A stretch of DNA of 46,138 nucleotides, taken from CAYPJE01 sp964410945 (GTDB lineage: Bacteria; Fidelibacterota; Marinisomatia; Marinisomatales; TCS56). Position numbers and translations under genes: made by a program. The notes under the pieces are model-generated. The model had not been told where the DNA came from. It made no database searches and worked only from the letters and a program-made list of their open reading frames with translations. The stretch spans positions 1-46,138 of the forward strand of contig CAYPJE010000025.1 in NCBI GenBank assembly GCA_964410945.1, given 5' to 3'. Every line of letters begins with the position of its first letter. The stretch's first letter is position 1. This document shows, one piece after another, positions 7,728 to 14,677 of this stretch.

Positions 7728-8471
7728 CTATAAATCTTCCAGCAGTTCTTTGGCTTCTTCCTGCAGGATTTTATCACTGTCGGAACCAGGCGTTATTGCC
7801 AGTGCTTTTTTATAAGCCCCGGCGGCACCATCTTCATCGTCCAGTTTTTCCAGTGACTGTCCCAGCCAGACATAATTGCGAATATCATCCGGGTCTTTCT
7901 CAATCGCCGTCTTGAAAAACTTGGCACCTTCAGCAAAACTGGCTTCCGGCGGTGTGGCATAAATGATGCTGGCTATCTTCCGCTCGATCCAGCTAAGGTC
8001 GGCCAGGGCATAATGCCAGCGACCCATCACATGATAGTTACCGGCATCTTCCGGGTCCAGCTTGATGGCAATCAGGGTATGCTCGGACATGGGATAGGAA
8101 TTCTTTATCTTCTGCTCGGTTCCCTCCAGTTCACCGACCCGGCCGATCAGGATACCGTACCATTTATGGGACTCGGCCCGGTCGTCACCCAGCTCTAATG
8201 CTTTCTTTGCGTATTCGAAACCAGCATAGAGATTTTCGGAGATTTCCGCTTCATCGGTGGTGTTATCAGAAAAGTCAAAATGGGCTCGCGCCAGACGCCA
8301 GATCACTTCATAACTCTCAGCATCCAACTCCTCGGCCTGCTTAAGCAGTGTATAAACTTCGCTGTAGGCATTGTCCTCGTGTTTGGCATCAGCCTGCTCG
8401 ATCAGGACATTGAAATCCTGGGCCAGCAACCCGGCCATCAGCATCAAAACAACAACCATTAATTTTCTCAT
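7728..8471 (-). CDS. Exported TPR protein of the RMDN (regulator of microtubule dynamics) family
   Basis: A 247-residue protein with an N-terminal signal peptide (MRKLMVVVLMLMAGLLAQ) that cuts before Gln18. The rest is tetratricopeptide helices. The core matches the RMDN/FAM82 family known from animals: SHKWYGILIGR at 101-111, then EGTEQKIKNSY, then GRWHYALADLSWIERKIAS at 150-168. These residues are conserved in that family and are not generic TPR consensus. In eukaryotes RMDN3 (PTPIP51) tethers ER and mitochondria; the bacterial role is unknown. A periplasmic scaffold is the simplest reading. It is the last gene of the long minus-strand run, 12 bases after the upstream barrel gene. Confidence 0.85.
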   Translation of the reverse strand: MRKLMVVVLMLMAGLLAQDFNVLIEQADAKHEDNAYSEVYTLLKQAEELDAESYEVIWRLARAHFDFSDNTTDEAEISENLYAGFEYAKKALELGDDRAESHKWYGILIGRVGELEGTEQKIKNSYPMSEHTLIAIKLDPEDAGNYHVMGRWHYALADLSWIERKIASIIYATPPEASFAEGAKFFKTAIEKDPDDIRNYVWLGQSLEKLDDEDGAAGAYKKALAITPGSDSDKILQEEAKELLEDL

Positions 8472-8483
8472 TTTATCCCTCTC

Positions 8484-9296
8484 CTAAAAGTATTCGATGT
8501 ATGTGATTTTCAATTCACGGTTGAAATAGTCGACTTTATCTTCATCAAACAGCAGGTTATTAAACTGCATTTCAATGTGCAGATGATCAACAAATGTCCA
8601 ACGTAAAGCGGCATTCAGGTAGCCGCCTTTATTCAGGGCCAGCGAATTGATACTCTGATCATTATCATTCATGGCGGCATTGTATTCCATCAGAATTGAG
8701 AATTCCGGATTCAATTCAATATCGACCCCACAGAAAATATTGATATCTTTGTCTCCATCGCTGGTTTCGGTGAAATTATAATTCAAACCGCCATGCAGGC
8801 CGGCGTTACCCAACACAAAGCGCCAGTTCTTGCTGGCAGCGGCGTACACACCGTAGGCTTTCACGTCATAACGTTTCAGCGAATCAGCCGGGTAGTACTG
8901 CCCGTAGCCTTGAGTGTCCAGGCCGATTGCCACACCGGGGATGGATGATGTTTCATCGATCAGCCGGTATTTCAGATTGGCTTCCGGCCGTGGATAGGGT
9001 GTTGGTTCCAGATCGCCGATCAGCTGGCTGGCACCGTAGGAAATACCAAACATGAAGCGATCGGTTAGTCCGGCAGATAAACCTGCCGTGAGGCTGCCAC
9101 CTTTCTGCAGACGCATATCCACGGCAAAGCTGCCCCGCACCAGCGTACCGGCAGTTGGGACTGTAATCAGATTAACCGGTGGCGGATAAATAGATTCCTG
9201 GGCGGCTAATCCACAAACCATGATTACGATCAATACCAATGCAGTTAGTTTAATTGGTTTATATTTTCGACAACAATTCATTAATCCCGTTCCCAT
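8484..9296 (-). CDS. Outer-membrane beta-barrel protein, unknown function
   Basis: A 270-residue exported protein. The signal peptide ends VCGLAAQ and should be cut before Gln. The mature part alternates hydrophobic and polar residues in strands (LTAGLSAGLTDRFMFGISYG, YLNAALRWTFVDHLHIEMQF) and ends in an aromatic strand (ITYIEYF), as outer-membrane barrels do. About 12 strands could fit. No specific family motif beyond a barrel is recognised. The ATG at 9296 is used; a second in-frame ATG at 9281 gives a more usual signal peptide. It is tightly followed by the TPR gene and preceded by a 133-base gap with heptamer repeats. Confidence 0.75.
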   Translation of the reverse strand: MGTGLMNCCRKYKPIKLTALVLIVIMVCGLAAQESIYPPPVNLITVPTAGTLVRGSFAVDMRLQKGGSLTAGLSAGLTDRFMFGISYGASQLIGDLEPTPYPRPEANLKYRLIDETSSIPGVAIGLDTQGYGQYYPADSLKRYDVKAYGVYAAASKNWRFVLGNAGLHGGLNYNFTETSDGDKDINIFCGVDIELNPEFSILMEYNAAMNDNDQSINSLALNKGGYLNAALRWTFVDHLHIEMQFNNLLFDEDKVDYFNRELKITYIEYF

Positions 9297-9395
9297 GCCG
9301 TTAATTGTTGGAATTCGATTAAGTTCAATTTAATCCCGGTATTCCGGGAAAAGCAAGGTCGATCAAGAGGTGAACCGTGATTGTGCTAAATTCAA

Positions 9396-9431
9396 TTTTA
9401 TCTTTTATCTTCACACTTTTATCTTGTTCTC
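9396..9431. repeat. Intergenic heptamer repeat (TTTTATC)
   Basis: Three TTTTATC units (9396-9402, 9403-9409, 9417-9423) in register with one degenerate unit. The right end, read on the minus strand, is GAGAACAAGATAAAAG (9431-9416). The same 16 bases recur after another gene's stop codon at 14677-14662. It lies directly downstream of the minus-strand gene ending at 9430. Confidence 0.8.
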
Positions 9432-10383
9432 AGGGATACACCCTCTCCCCATAGCGTGAAATTATCATCTGTACCCTTTCCAGGGGCATCGACAGATCAT
9501 CATAACGGCCCGGCTGACGAAAACGCACCACTGCACCAGCCACCTCCAGCAGTTGAATCTCCATTTCTTCACCGGTAACTAATACCATCTGGTCGTATTC
9601 GGTCCTTGGAATTATGGCCGGATAACTCAGGCTGGTCTTCTTGATGGATATCTCGTCCAGGATCAGATCCACCTCATCAAGGATATTCCCGGTCCGGGGT
9701 GGCGGTACCTTATACAACTGATCGGCAGGAGCCTGTTCCAGGGTGATCTGGCTGGTCAGCTGGCCGGTTTTCCCGAATTCACTTAGTGTTACCGCATTGG
9801 TACTATAGTTATGGTCAAAACGATATCGACGCACTACTGTCTGTCCGGGCAGAATGCGCCAGATTTCATCGGTCAGGTTATTCCAGTGATCGTAGCTGAA
9901 ACTGACGGCCCCATAAACAAAACCATCCACGGAACGGAACACGACCGTATTCAACCGGCCCGCAGTAGTAAAAGTAAAACTACTGTTCTGGTCCCTGAAA
10001 GACAGGTTCTGATCCACTGGGATGGCATAATCGCGAAAGGCTGTGCTCCAGGGTTCATCATCGCCATAATAGGTCACACCGGATACGGTCTTCACACTGT
10101 CGAGCACAGCCCGGTGCTTCAAGCTGCGACGGTTATCATAGGAATACAGCTCATAACCATTGACCAGGCCCAGTTCATCATAATATGTAACCAGTACCGG
10201 CAGCTTCAATTCATTGTAGGCCACTTCCAGATGGGCCTGTCCGATCCGGGCGGTGGCCGCCAGAGGATTATCGGCAATCAGGTCACGGTCAGTGCGGAAA
10301 TACTTGAAAAAGATAATCTGCTCCTGGGCGGAAAGCAATGTACCGCAGCAGAATAACACCAGGAGTAGAATCCTTACCTTCAG
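9430..10383 (-). CDS. Exported protein of unknown function, probable CTG start
   Basis: A 317-residue secreted or periplasmic protein. The sequence gives a signal peptide ending GTLLSAQ, cut before Gln, and then a beta-rich, charged mature part (YYDELGLVNGYELYSYDNR; MEIQLLEVAGAVVRFRQPGRYDDL). No known family is recognised. No ATG, GTG or TTG gives a full signal peptide: the first GTG (10359) would remove the basic n-region. A CTG at 10383 gives MKVRILLLVL and has GGAGG 8 bases upstream. That CTG also overlaps the TGA of the EEP lipoprotein gene (CTGA). I therefore place the start there. The EEP gene directly upstream suggests a shared envelope role. Confidence 0.7.
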   Translation of the reverse strand: MKVRILLLVLFCCGTLLSAQEQIIFFKYFRTDRDLIADNPLAATARIGQAHLEVAYNELKLPVLVTYYDELGLVNGYELYSYDNRRSLKHRAVLDSVKTVSGVTYYGDDEPWSTAFRDYAIPVDQNLSFRDQNSSFTFTTAGRLNTVVFRSVDGFVYGAVSFSYDHWNNLTDEIWRILPGQTVVRRYRFDHNYSTNAVTLSEFGKTGQLTSQITLEQAPADQLYKVPPPRTGNILDEVDLILDEISIKKTSLSYPAIIPRTEYDQMVLVTGEEMEIQLLEVAGAVVRFRQPGRYDDLSMPLERVQMIISRYGERVYP

Positions 10384-11303
10384 GGGGTAAACCTCCAGGC
10401 TACCGGTCGGTGATCTGAGATGTTGGTTTCATACTCAGTCCAGCCTCCATCCAGGTCGTCATCTACTTTAATTGTACTGACCTCTGATTCATCACCGGTA
10501 AATTCATCAAATAATTCATCCGTGATCAGGATATGATCGATATGGCTATCCCATTTAGGACCGGAAAAATAACTGCTGGAACCCTCGGCAATATTCATAT
10601 CGGCGAATTTATACTCGTCCGGCTGTGAAATGAAATTCCAGAATACATTATTAGCCTGGTTATCGGTTAAAATATCATTTAAATCACCGATAATGATCAC
10701 ATTTTCTCCGTCCAGATTGTACTTGATATAATCTTCCAGAAGATCACAGGCCAGCCGCCTGCGGTTTTCCTCATCCCAATCATCACTGGTATCCAGAATC
10801 CCGTCACCGCAGCATTTCAGATGATTATTAATTATAACGAAGTCTTCCCCGCTGTGCCTCACCTTGACGACATAAGGCTCCCGCGGAAAGGCGCTCCACT
10901 CATTGGGATAAATTTCATACGGTTCAATTATTACATCCACTTCTTCCGTATTTATCAGATAGGCTAATTCCTGGTAACCGCTGCCGGGATCCGCGACATA
11001 ACCTATCCAATTGCCATCCGTATCCAGATCATTTAATTCATCGGCAATATCATGAAAATATCCAGCTTCAATAATTTCCTGAAAGCCGACTAAATCCAAT
11101 TTCAAATCCAGAATTACCCGGGCCACATATTGAACGGTAGTACTGCCATTGGCCGGAAAATTTTGCAGGTTCCAGGTCATTACCTCAAAGGTGGCGAAGC
11201 TGCCAAAACCGATATCTTCATTATCTTCCACCGGATCGGTGGGCTGGCCGCAGTTAAACAGGACGAGCGGAAACAGCAGAATTATAATCCAGTTAAAACG
11301 CAT
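10380..11303 (-). CDS. Endonuclease/exonuclease/phosphatase (EEP) family lipoprotein
   Basis: A 307-residue lipoprotein: MRFNWIIILLFPLVLFNC gives a lipobox with Cys18. The EEP (DNase I-like) fold follows, with TWNLQNF, the catalytic-metal glutamate in VGFQEI, GDLNDI (Asp/Asn) and the terminal SDHRPVAW. The active-site set looks complete, so a metal-dependent nuclease or phosphodiesterase anchored in the outer or inner membrane is likely. The open frame runs 31 codons further up into the previous gene, but the ATG at 11303 is the one before the signal peptide. The preceding gene ends 10 bases away and the next start overlaps by four bases. Confidence 0.9.
   Translation of the reverse strand: MRFNWIIILLFPLVLFNCGQPTDPVEDNEDIGFGSFATFEVMTWNLQNFPANGSTTVQYVARVILDLKLDLVGFQEIIEAGYFHDIADELNDLDTDGNWIGYVADPGSGYQELAYLINTEEVDVIIEPYEIYPNEWSAFPREPYVVKVRHSGEDFVIINNHLKCCGDGILDTSDDWDEENRRRLACDLLEDYIKYNLDGENVIIIGDLNDILTDNQANNVFWNFISQPDEYKFADMNIAEGSSSYFSGPKWDSHIDHILITDELFDEFTGDESEVSTIKVDDDLDGGWTEYETNISDHRPVAWRFTP
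10381..10396 (-). promoter_or_regulatory. Ribosome-binding site for an apparent CTG start
   Basis: On the minus strand GGAGG (10396-10392) is followed by eight bases and then CTG (10383-10381). It lies inside the last codons of the EEP lipoprotein gene. It decides the start of the downstream gene, because no ordinary start codon lies at a suitable distance. Confidence 0.6.
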
Positions 11304-11313
11304 AGCTTTAGTT

Positions 11314-13257
11314 TTATTTAACCGGGATCGACCAGAATACAGGGCGGTGATCCGAAAGGGTGGCTTCGTAGATATCCCAGCCTCCCACATATTCATCGAC
11401 TTTCAGGGTCTGTACTTTACCACCGGCGGCCTGTTCGTCAAAGAAACCACGGGCATACAGGATATGATCCAGGAAGGACGGCCATGACGGGTAGGAGGCC
11501 TGATCCACATCCAGGTGGATCGGCTCGGTGGCAAAACGGAAATTCTCCCGGTCATTCAGGAAAGGATAGAAGGACTGCTCCAGCCCCGCATCATCCAGTT
11601 GGTCATTCCAGTCCCCCATGACAATAATATTCTCAAAGCCCTGCCCCAAATAATCTGACAGGAGTCCGTGTAACTGCTCCATCGATCGCTGCCGGCGGTA
11701 AAGCCCGTCACCACAGCATTTCAGATGGAGATCAATAACCGAAAATTCAAACCCATCCTCGCCATCGCTCCAGTAAAAATCGGCCATCAGCGGCGGACGT
11801 CCGGCATAATAATAATCATTGAAAGCGAAAGGTTCAGACTGACCCAGCAGGGTAACAAAATCTTTCCGGTAAACAATGGCCTGATCCATAAAAGAGGACT
11901 GCTCGCTGATCACGTAACCATGGTTGGGCAGCATTTCCATCAGGCGGGCGAACTGGCCAACATTCTTGATTTCCTGGAAGGCCACGATATCCACCCCCCA
12001 GTCCGATACAATTTCAGCCACTGAACGCAGGGTGGTATCACCGGCGGCCGGGAACCATTCCAGGTTCCAGGTGATCGCCTCCAGCCGGTCCGGGCTACCA
12101 AGATTAGGCACGTCAAACTGATCCAGATCTGATTTGATTACCGGCGACAGCTCGAATTCCAGCCCGGCAATAACCGCACTGTAATCAGGCCGGGTCAAAC
12201 CCGATGCTGAAGCTACCCAAGTATCGATCGAGTCCGCCATTTCAGGATCGGGCCAGATATCATCCTGGAGCAGGGAGACCAGAATGCCCCGTTCGGTAGG
12301 ATAATCGTAACCGGTCACTGTTCCGGTGGCTTCATCGATCAACAGTTCCAGATGTCCCAATCCGGTCAGGTTGCCATAATTCTGTACCACCAGAGTATGG
12401 GTTCTGCTATCCTCCCAGGGATCGTCATAGCCTTTGGATACACCGCCGGTCACGATAACATCGATCCCGGGAACCAGGCGGGCCAGGGCCATAGCATCAT
12501 GCTCGGTAACCGCTTCGGCCTCATCTTCGGCCTGCTCCATCCGGATCAGAAATTCTTCAAAGACCTCCTCCCGGTCATAGGGAATTCCCATATAGGCCAG
12601 CATGATCACCACCTCGGCCCCCAAAGCGCGGACTTCCTCGACCAAAGCGCGGGCTGCGGTCACATCGGGCTGGAACATCAGGCCGCTGGTGTACTCCGGA
12701 AAGGTCTGCTGCGGCAGGGTCTGGGAGGTCAAACCAACCAGCGCCACTTTCACACCGGCAATCTCCTTGATTACCCATGGTTTCAGCCACTCCGGACCAT
12801 TGCCATCATCAGTGACAATATTACCGGATAAAAACGGGAAATCAGCCTGGGCCGCCAGTCTTTTAAGATTATCTACACCCTGGTCATAATCCTCCAACCC
12901 TGGTGTGAGGGCGTCATAGCCCATCCAGTTCATCCATTTGATGATTGTAGCGCCACCATCATTTGTTCCGAGGGGCGTCCCCTGGAAAATATTGCCCCCA
13001 TCCAGCAGCAGCACACCGTCACCGGATTTGTCGGCATCCTCACGGACTGACTGAACATAGGCATAGGCTCCGGCCCCGCCACTGAGCATGGGTCCGAATT
13101 CGGGATTCATGAAACTGGCGGGAACCTGGTGGATGGCGCCATGGATATCGTTAGTAAATAAAATGTGAATTTTAATCTGCTCTTTTGAACCGGCCAATAG
13201 AATCGAAAACAACAACAGGAAAAGCCCGGATAACTTGCGAATTGGAATTAATCTCAT
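11314..13257 (-). CDS. Degenerate 5'-nucleotidase domain fused to an EEP nuclease domain
   Basis: A 647-residue exported protein. Residues about 28-345 align with the UshA/5'-nucleotidase metallophosphatase domain: TNDIHG, LLLDGGNIFQG, FPFLSGNIV, IMLAYMGIPYD and VIVTGGVSK. Compared with E. coli UshA, only the first two metal ligands (Asp37, His39) remain. The equivalents of Asp84, Asn116, His117, His217, His252 and Gln254 are Asn89, Leu121, Glu122, Tyr222, Val273 and Lys275, so hydrolysis by this domain is improbable. The UshA C-terminal specificity domain is missing. Instead, residues about 392-645 form a complete EEP domain (ITWNLEWF, VAFQEI with Glu429, GDWND, SDHRPVFW). The probable role is a secreted nuclease with a binding-only front domain. 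Confidence 0.88.
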   Translation of the reverse strand: MRLIPIRKLSGLFLLLFSILLAGSKEQIKIHILFTNDIHGAIHQVPASFMNPEFGPMLSGGAGAYAYVQSVREDADKSGDGVLLLDGGNIFQGTPLGTNDGGATIIKWMNWMGYDALTPGLEDYDQGVDNLKRLAAQADFPFLSGNIVTDDGNGPEWLKPWVIKEIAGVKVALVGLTSQTLPQQTFPEYTSGLMFQPDVTAARALVEEVRALGAEVVIMLAYMGIPYDREEVFEEFLIRMEQAEDEAEAVTEHDAMALARLVPGIDVIVTGGVSKGYDDPWEDSRTHTLVVQNYGNLTGLGHLELLIDEATGTVTGYDYPTERGILVSLLQDDIWPDPEMADSIDTWVASASGLTRPDYSAVIAGLEFELSPVIKSDLDQFDVPNLGSPDRLEAITWNLEWFPAAGDTTLRSVAEIVSDWGVDIVAFQEIKNVGQFARLMEMLPNHGYVISEQSSFMDQAIVYRKDFVTLLGQSEPFAFNDYYYAGRPPLMADFYWSDGEDGFEFSVIDLHLKCCGDGLYRRQRSMEQLHGLLSDYLGQGFENIIVMGDWNDQLDDAGLEQSFYPFLNDRENFRFATEPIHLDVDQASYPSWPSFLDHILYARGFFDEQAAGGKVQTLKVDEYVGGWDIYEATLSDHRPVFWSIPVK

Positions 13258-13271
13258 TGGATCAACAGTCC

Positions 13272-14609
13272 TTAGAATGGTACCGACAGACTGATATTAA
13301 CGCGCGTGGCGGTTTCATTGACGGTTTCGAGCTCCAGGGTTTCCGCATCCTGGCTGACCGCCGGGAATAAATCCTCGTATTGATACTCCACCATACCGAT
13401 CGATGCACCAATATCCAGAATAGCCGATCCTAACTGATAACTTCCGCCAACGGTTACTCTGGTAGTTTCAAACTCCTGTCCCAGTGGTGATTGGGCAAAG
13501 ACCAGCCCGAACCGGAAGGGCAACTCACCCAGCAGGACATGCTCCACCCCGACTTTCACTTCCCAGGTATCCTGGAAATCATGCTCAAGAGTGGCCGTTG
13601 AATCGTCGGAAACAGCAAATTCAGCAGCATAATCAGACCAGCTGGTCCGGCTGGCCTCCACCACCGCTTTGGTGGCGATCGGATTATTCAACCGGGCCTC
13701 CAGGCCGAATGAGACCACCGCCGGTAAGCTGAAATCAACAGCGGTTACCGTATCCCGGGCTTCATACCCCGGCAAAAGGGTCCGTTCCACAATGGTCGGC
13801 GTCAATTCAAAACCATCGATCCCCAGCTTAACGCCGGACCGGTAACTGAAACCCAATTGAAGGGCCGGCAGCACCCGGTAGCTGACACCGGTGGTCAGGA
13901 TCATTGGCAGACCTTCCAGTTCAAAATCGCTGGAGATCAGAAACGTATCAGTGGCCGCCAGGGCCTCGTCCTCCTCGATCACAATCACACCGGCCACTTG
14001 TGACAGGTCATTGGCTGACAGAAAATGTCCTGCCAGGCCGACCTGCAATCCTGCCAGTGGCCGGAAGCCGATACCGGCGCTGGTGGCGTTAATCGATCCC
14101 TGCCGTTCAATTTTATGATACCCAACCAGTGGATCGCGGTTGTAGTTCCCGGCAGAAAGTTCACCGCGGACCTGCTCCTGATAATCATAACGCCAATCCC
14201 AGAACGTGGATCGGGCTAATCCCAGAACTGTATTAAATGGTAAATTAACGGTTAATCCGCCACTGATATCATCATACCAGTTGCGGTTGGTGACATAAAT
14301 ATTGGTGACCGCGACGTCGTCAAAATAATCATATACTGCGAATGAGCGCTGTTCGACCCGGCGCAGAATTCCACTGTTGACCGTGATAATTCCCAGTCCG
14401 TCAGCACCACTCAGCAGGGCCGGATTCGACCACAGGTTGCCATAGCCAATCTCAGTGGCTGCACCGGTTGCTCCCATTCCCAGCGACCGGGCCGGTACTG
14501 GTTCCGATCCCGGCAGGAAAGCATTAAAATAAGCCTGTCCGCAAAGCATCCCGCTCCCAATGACAAGCACAAGAAGGGCTAGATTTTTCAGATTAAATTT
14601 CTCAATCAT
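13272..14609 (-). CDS. Outer-membrane barrel, PorV/FadL-like
   Basis: A 445-residue barrel protein. The signal peptide ends GMLCGQ. The mature N-terminus has the pattern shared by PorV-like and UPF0164/FadL-type barrels: VPARSLGMGATGAATEIGYGNLWSNPALLS (quoted here only as the segment about residues 38-68), that is Ala-Arg-x-x-x-Met-Gly followed by Asn-Pro-Ala. Long amphipathic strands continue to a terminal aromatic residue (RVNISLSVPF). The likely place is the outer membrane, as a T9SS shuttle/attachment-type barrel or a hydrophobic-substrate channel; the choice is open. The start is the ATG at 14609 rather than a TTG two codons upstream. It sits between the HhH-barrel gene and the pseudo-nucleotidase/EEP gene. 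Confidence 0.8.
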   Translation of the reverse strand: MIEKFNLKNLALLVLVIGSGMLCGQAYFNAFLPGSEPVPARSLGMGATGAATEIGYGNLWSNPALLSGADGLGIITVNSGILRRVEQRSFAVYDYFDDVAVTNIYVTNRNWYDDISGGLTVNLPFNTVLGLARSTFWDWRYDYQEQVRGELSAGNYNRDPLVGYHKIERQGSINATSAGIGFRPLAGLQVGLAGHFLSANDLSQVAGVIVIEEDEALAATDTFLISSDFELEGLPMILTTGVSYRVLPALQLGFSYRSGVKLGIDGFELTPTIVERTLLPGYEARDTVTAVDFSLPAVVSFGLEARLNNPIATKAVVEASRTSWSDYAAEFAVSDDSTATLEHDFQDTWEVKVGVEHVLLGELPFRFGLVFAQSPLGQEFETTRVTVGGSYQLGSAILDIGASIGMVEYQYEDLFPAVSQDAETLELETVNETATRVNISLSVPF

Positions 14610-14618
14610 ATTCAATTC

Positions 14619-14677
14619 TTTATCTTTTCACTTTTATCTTGATATGTCTTTTCACTTTTATCTTTTATCTTGTTCTC
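14619..14677. repeat. Intergenic heptamer repeat (TTTTATC), second copy
   Basis: TTTTATC units at 14632-14638, 14656-14662 and 14663-14669, separated by a repeated TCTTTTCAC-type spacer. The end next to the gene stop (14677-14662, minus strand GAGAACAAGATAAAAG) is identical to the copy after the gene ending at 9430. It fills nearly the whole gap between two minus-strand genes. Confidence 0.8.

Noticed and set aside
11304..11396. A 31-residue N-terminal extension of the EEP lipoprotein
   Set aside because: It overlaps the upstream gene's coding end and would bury the lipoprotein signal; the ATG at 11303 fits better.
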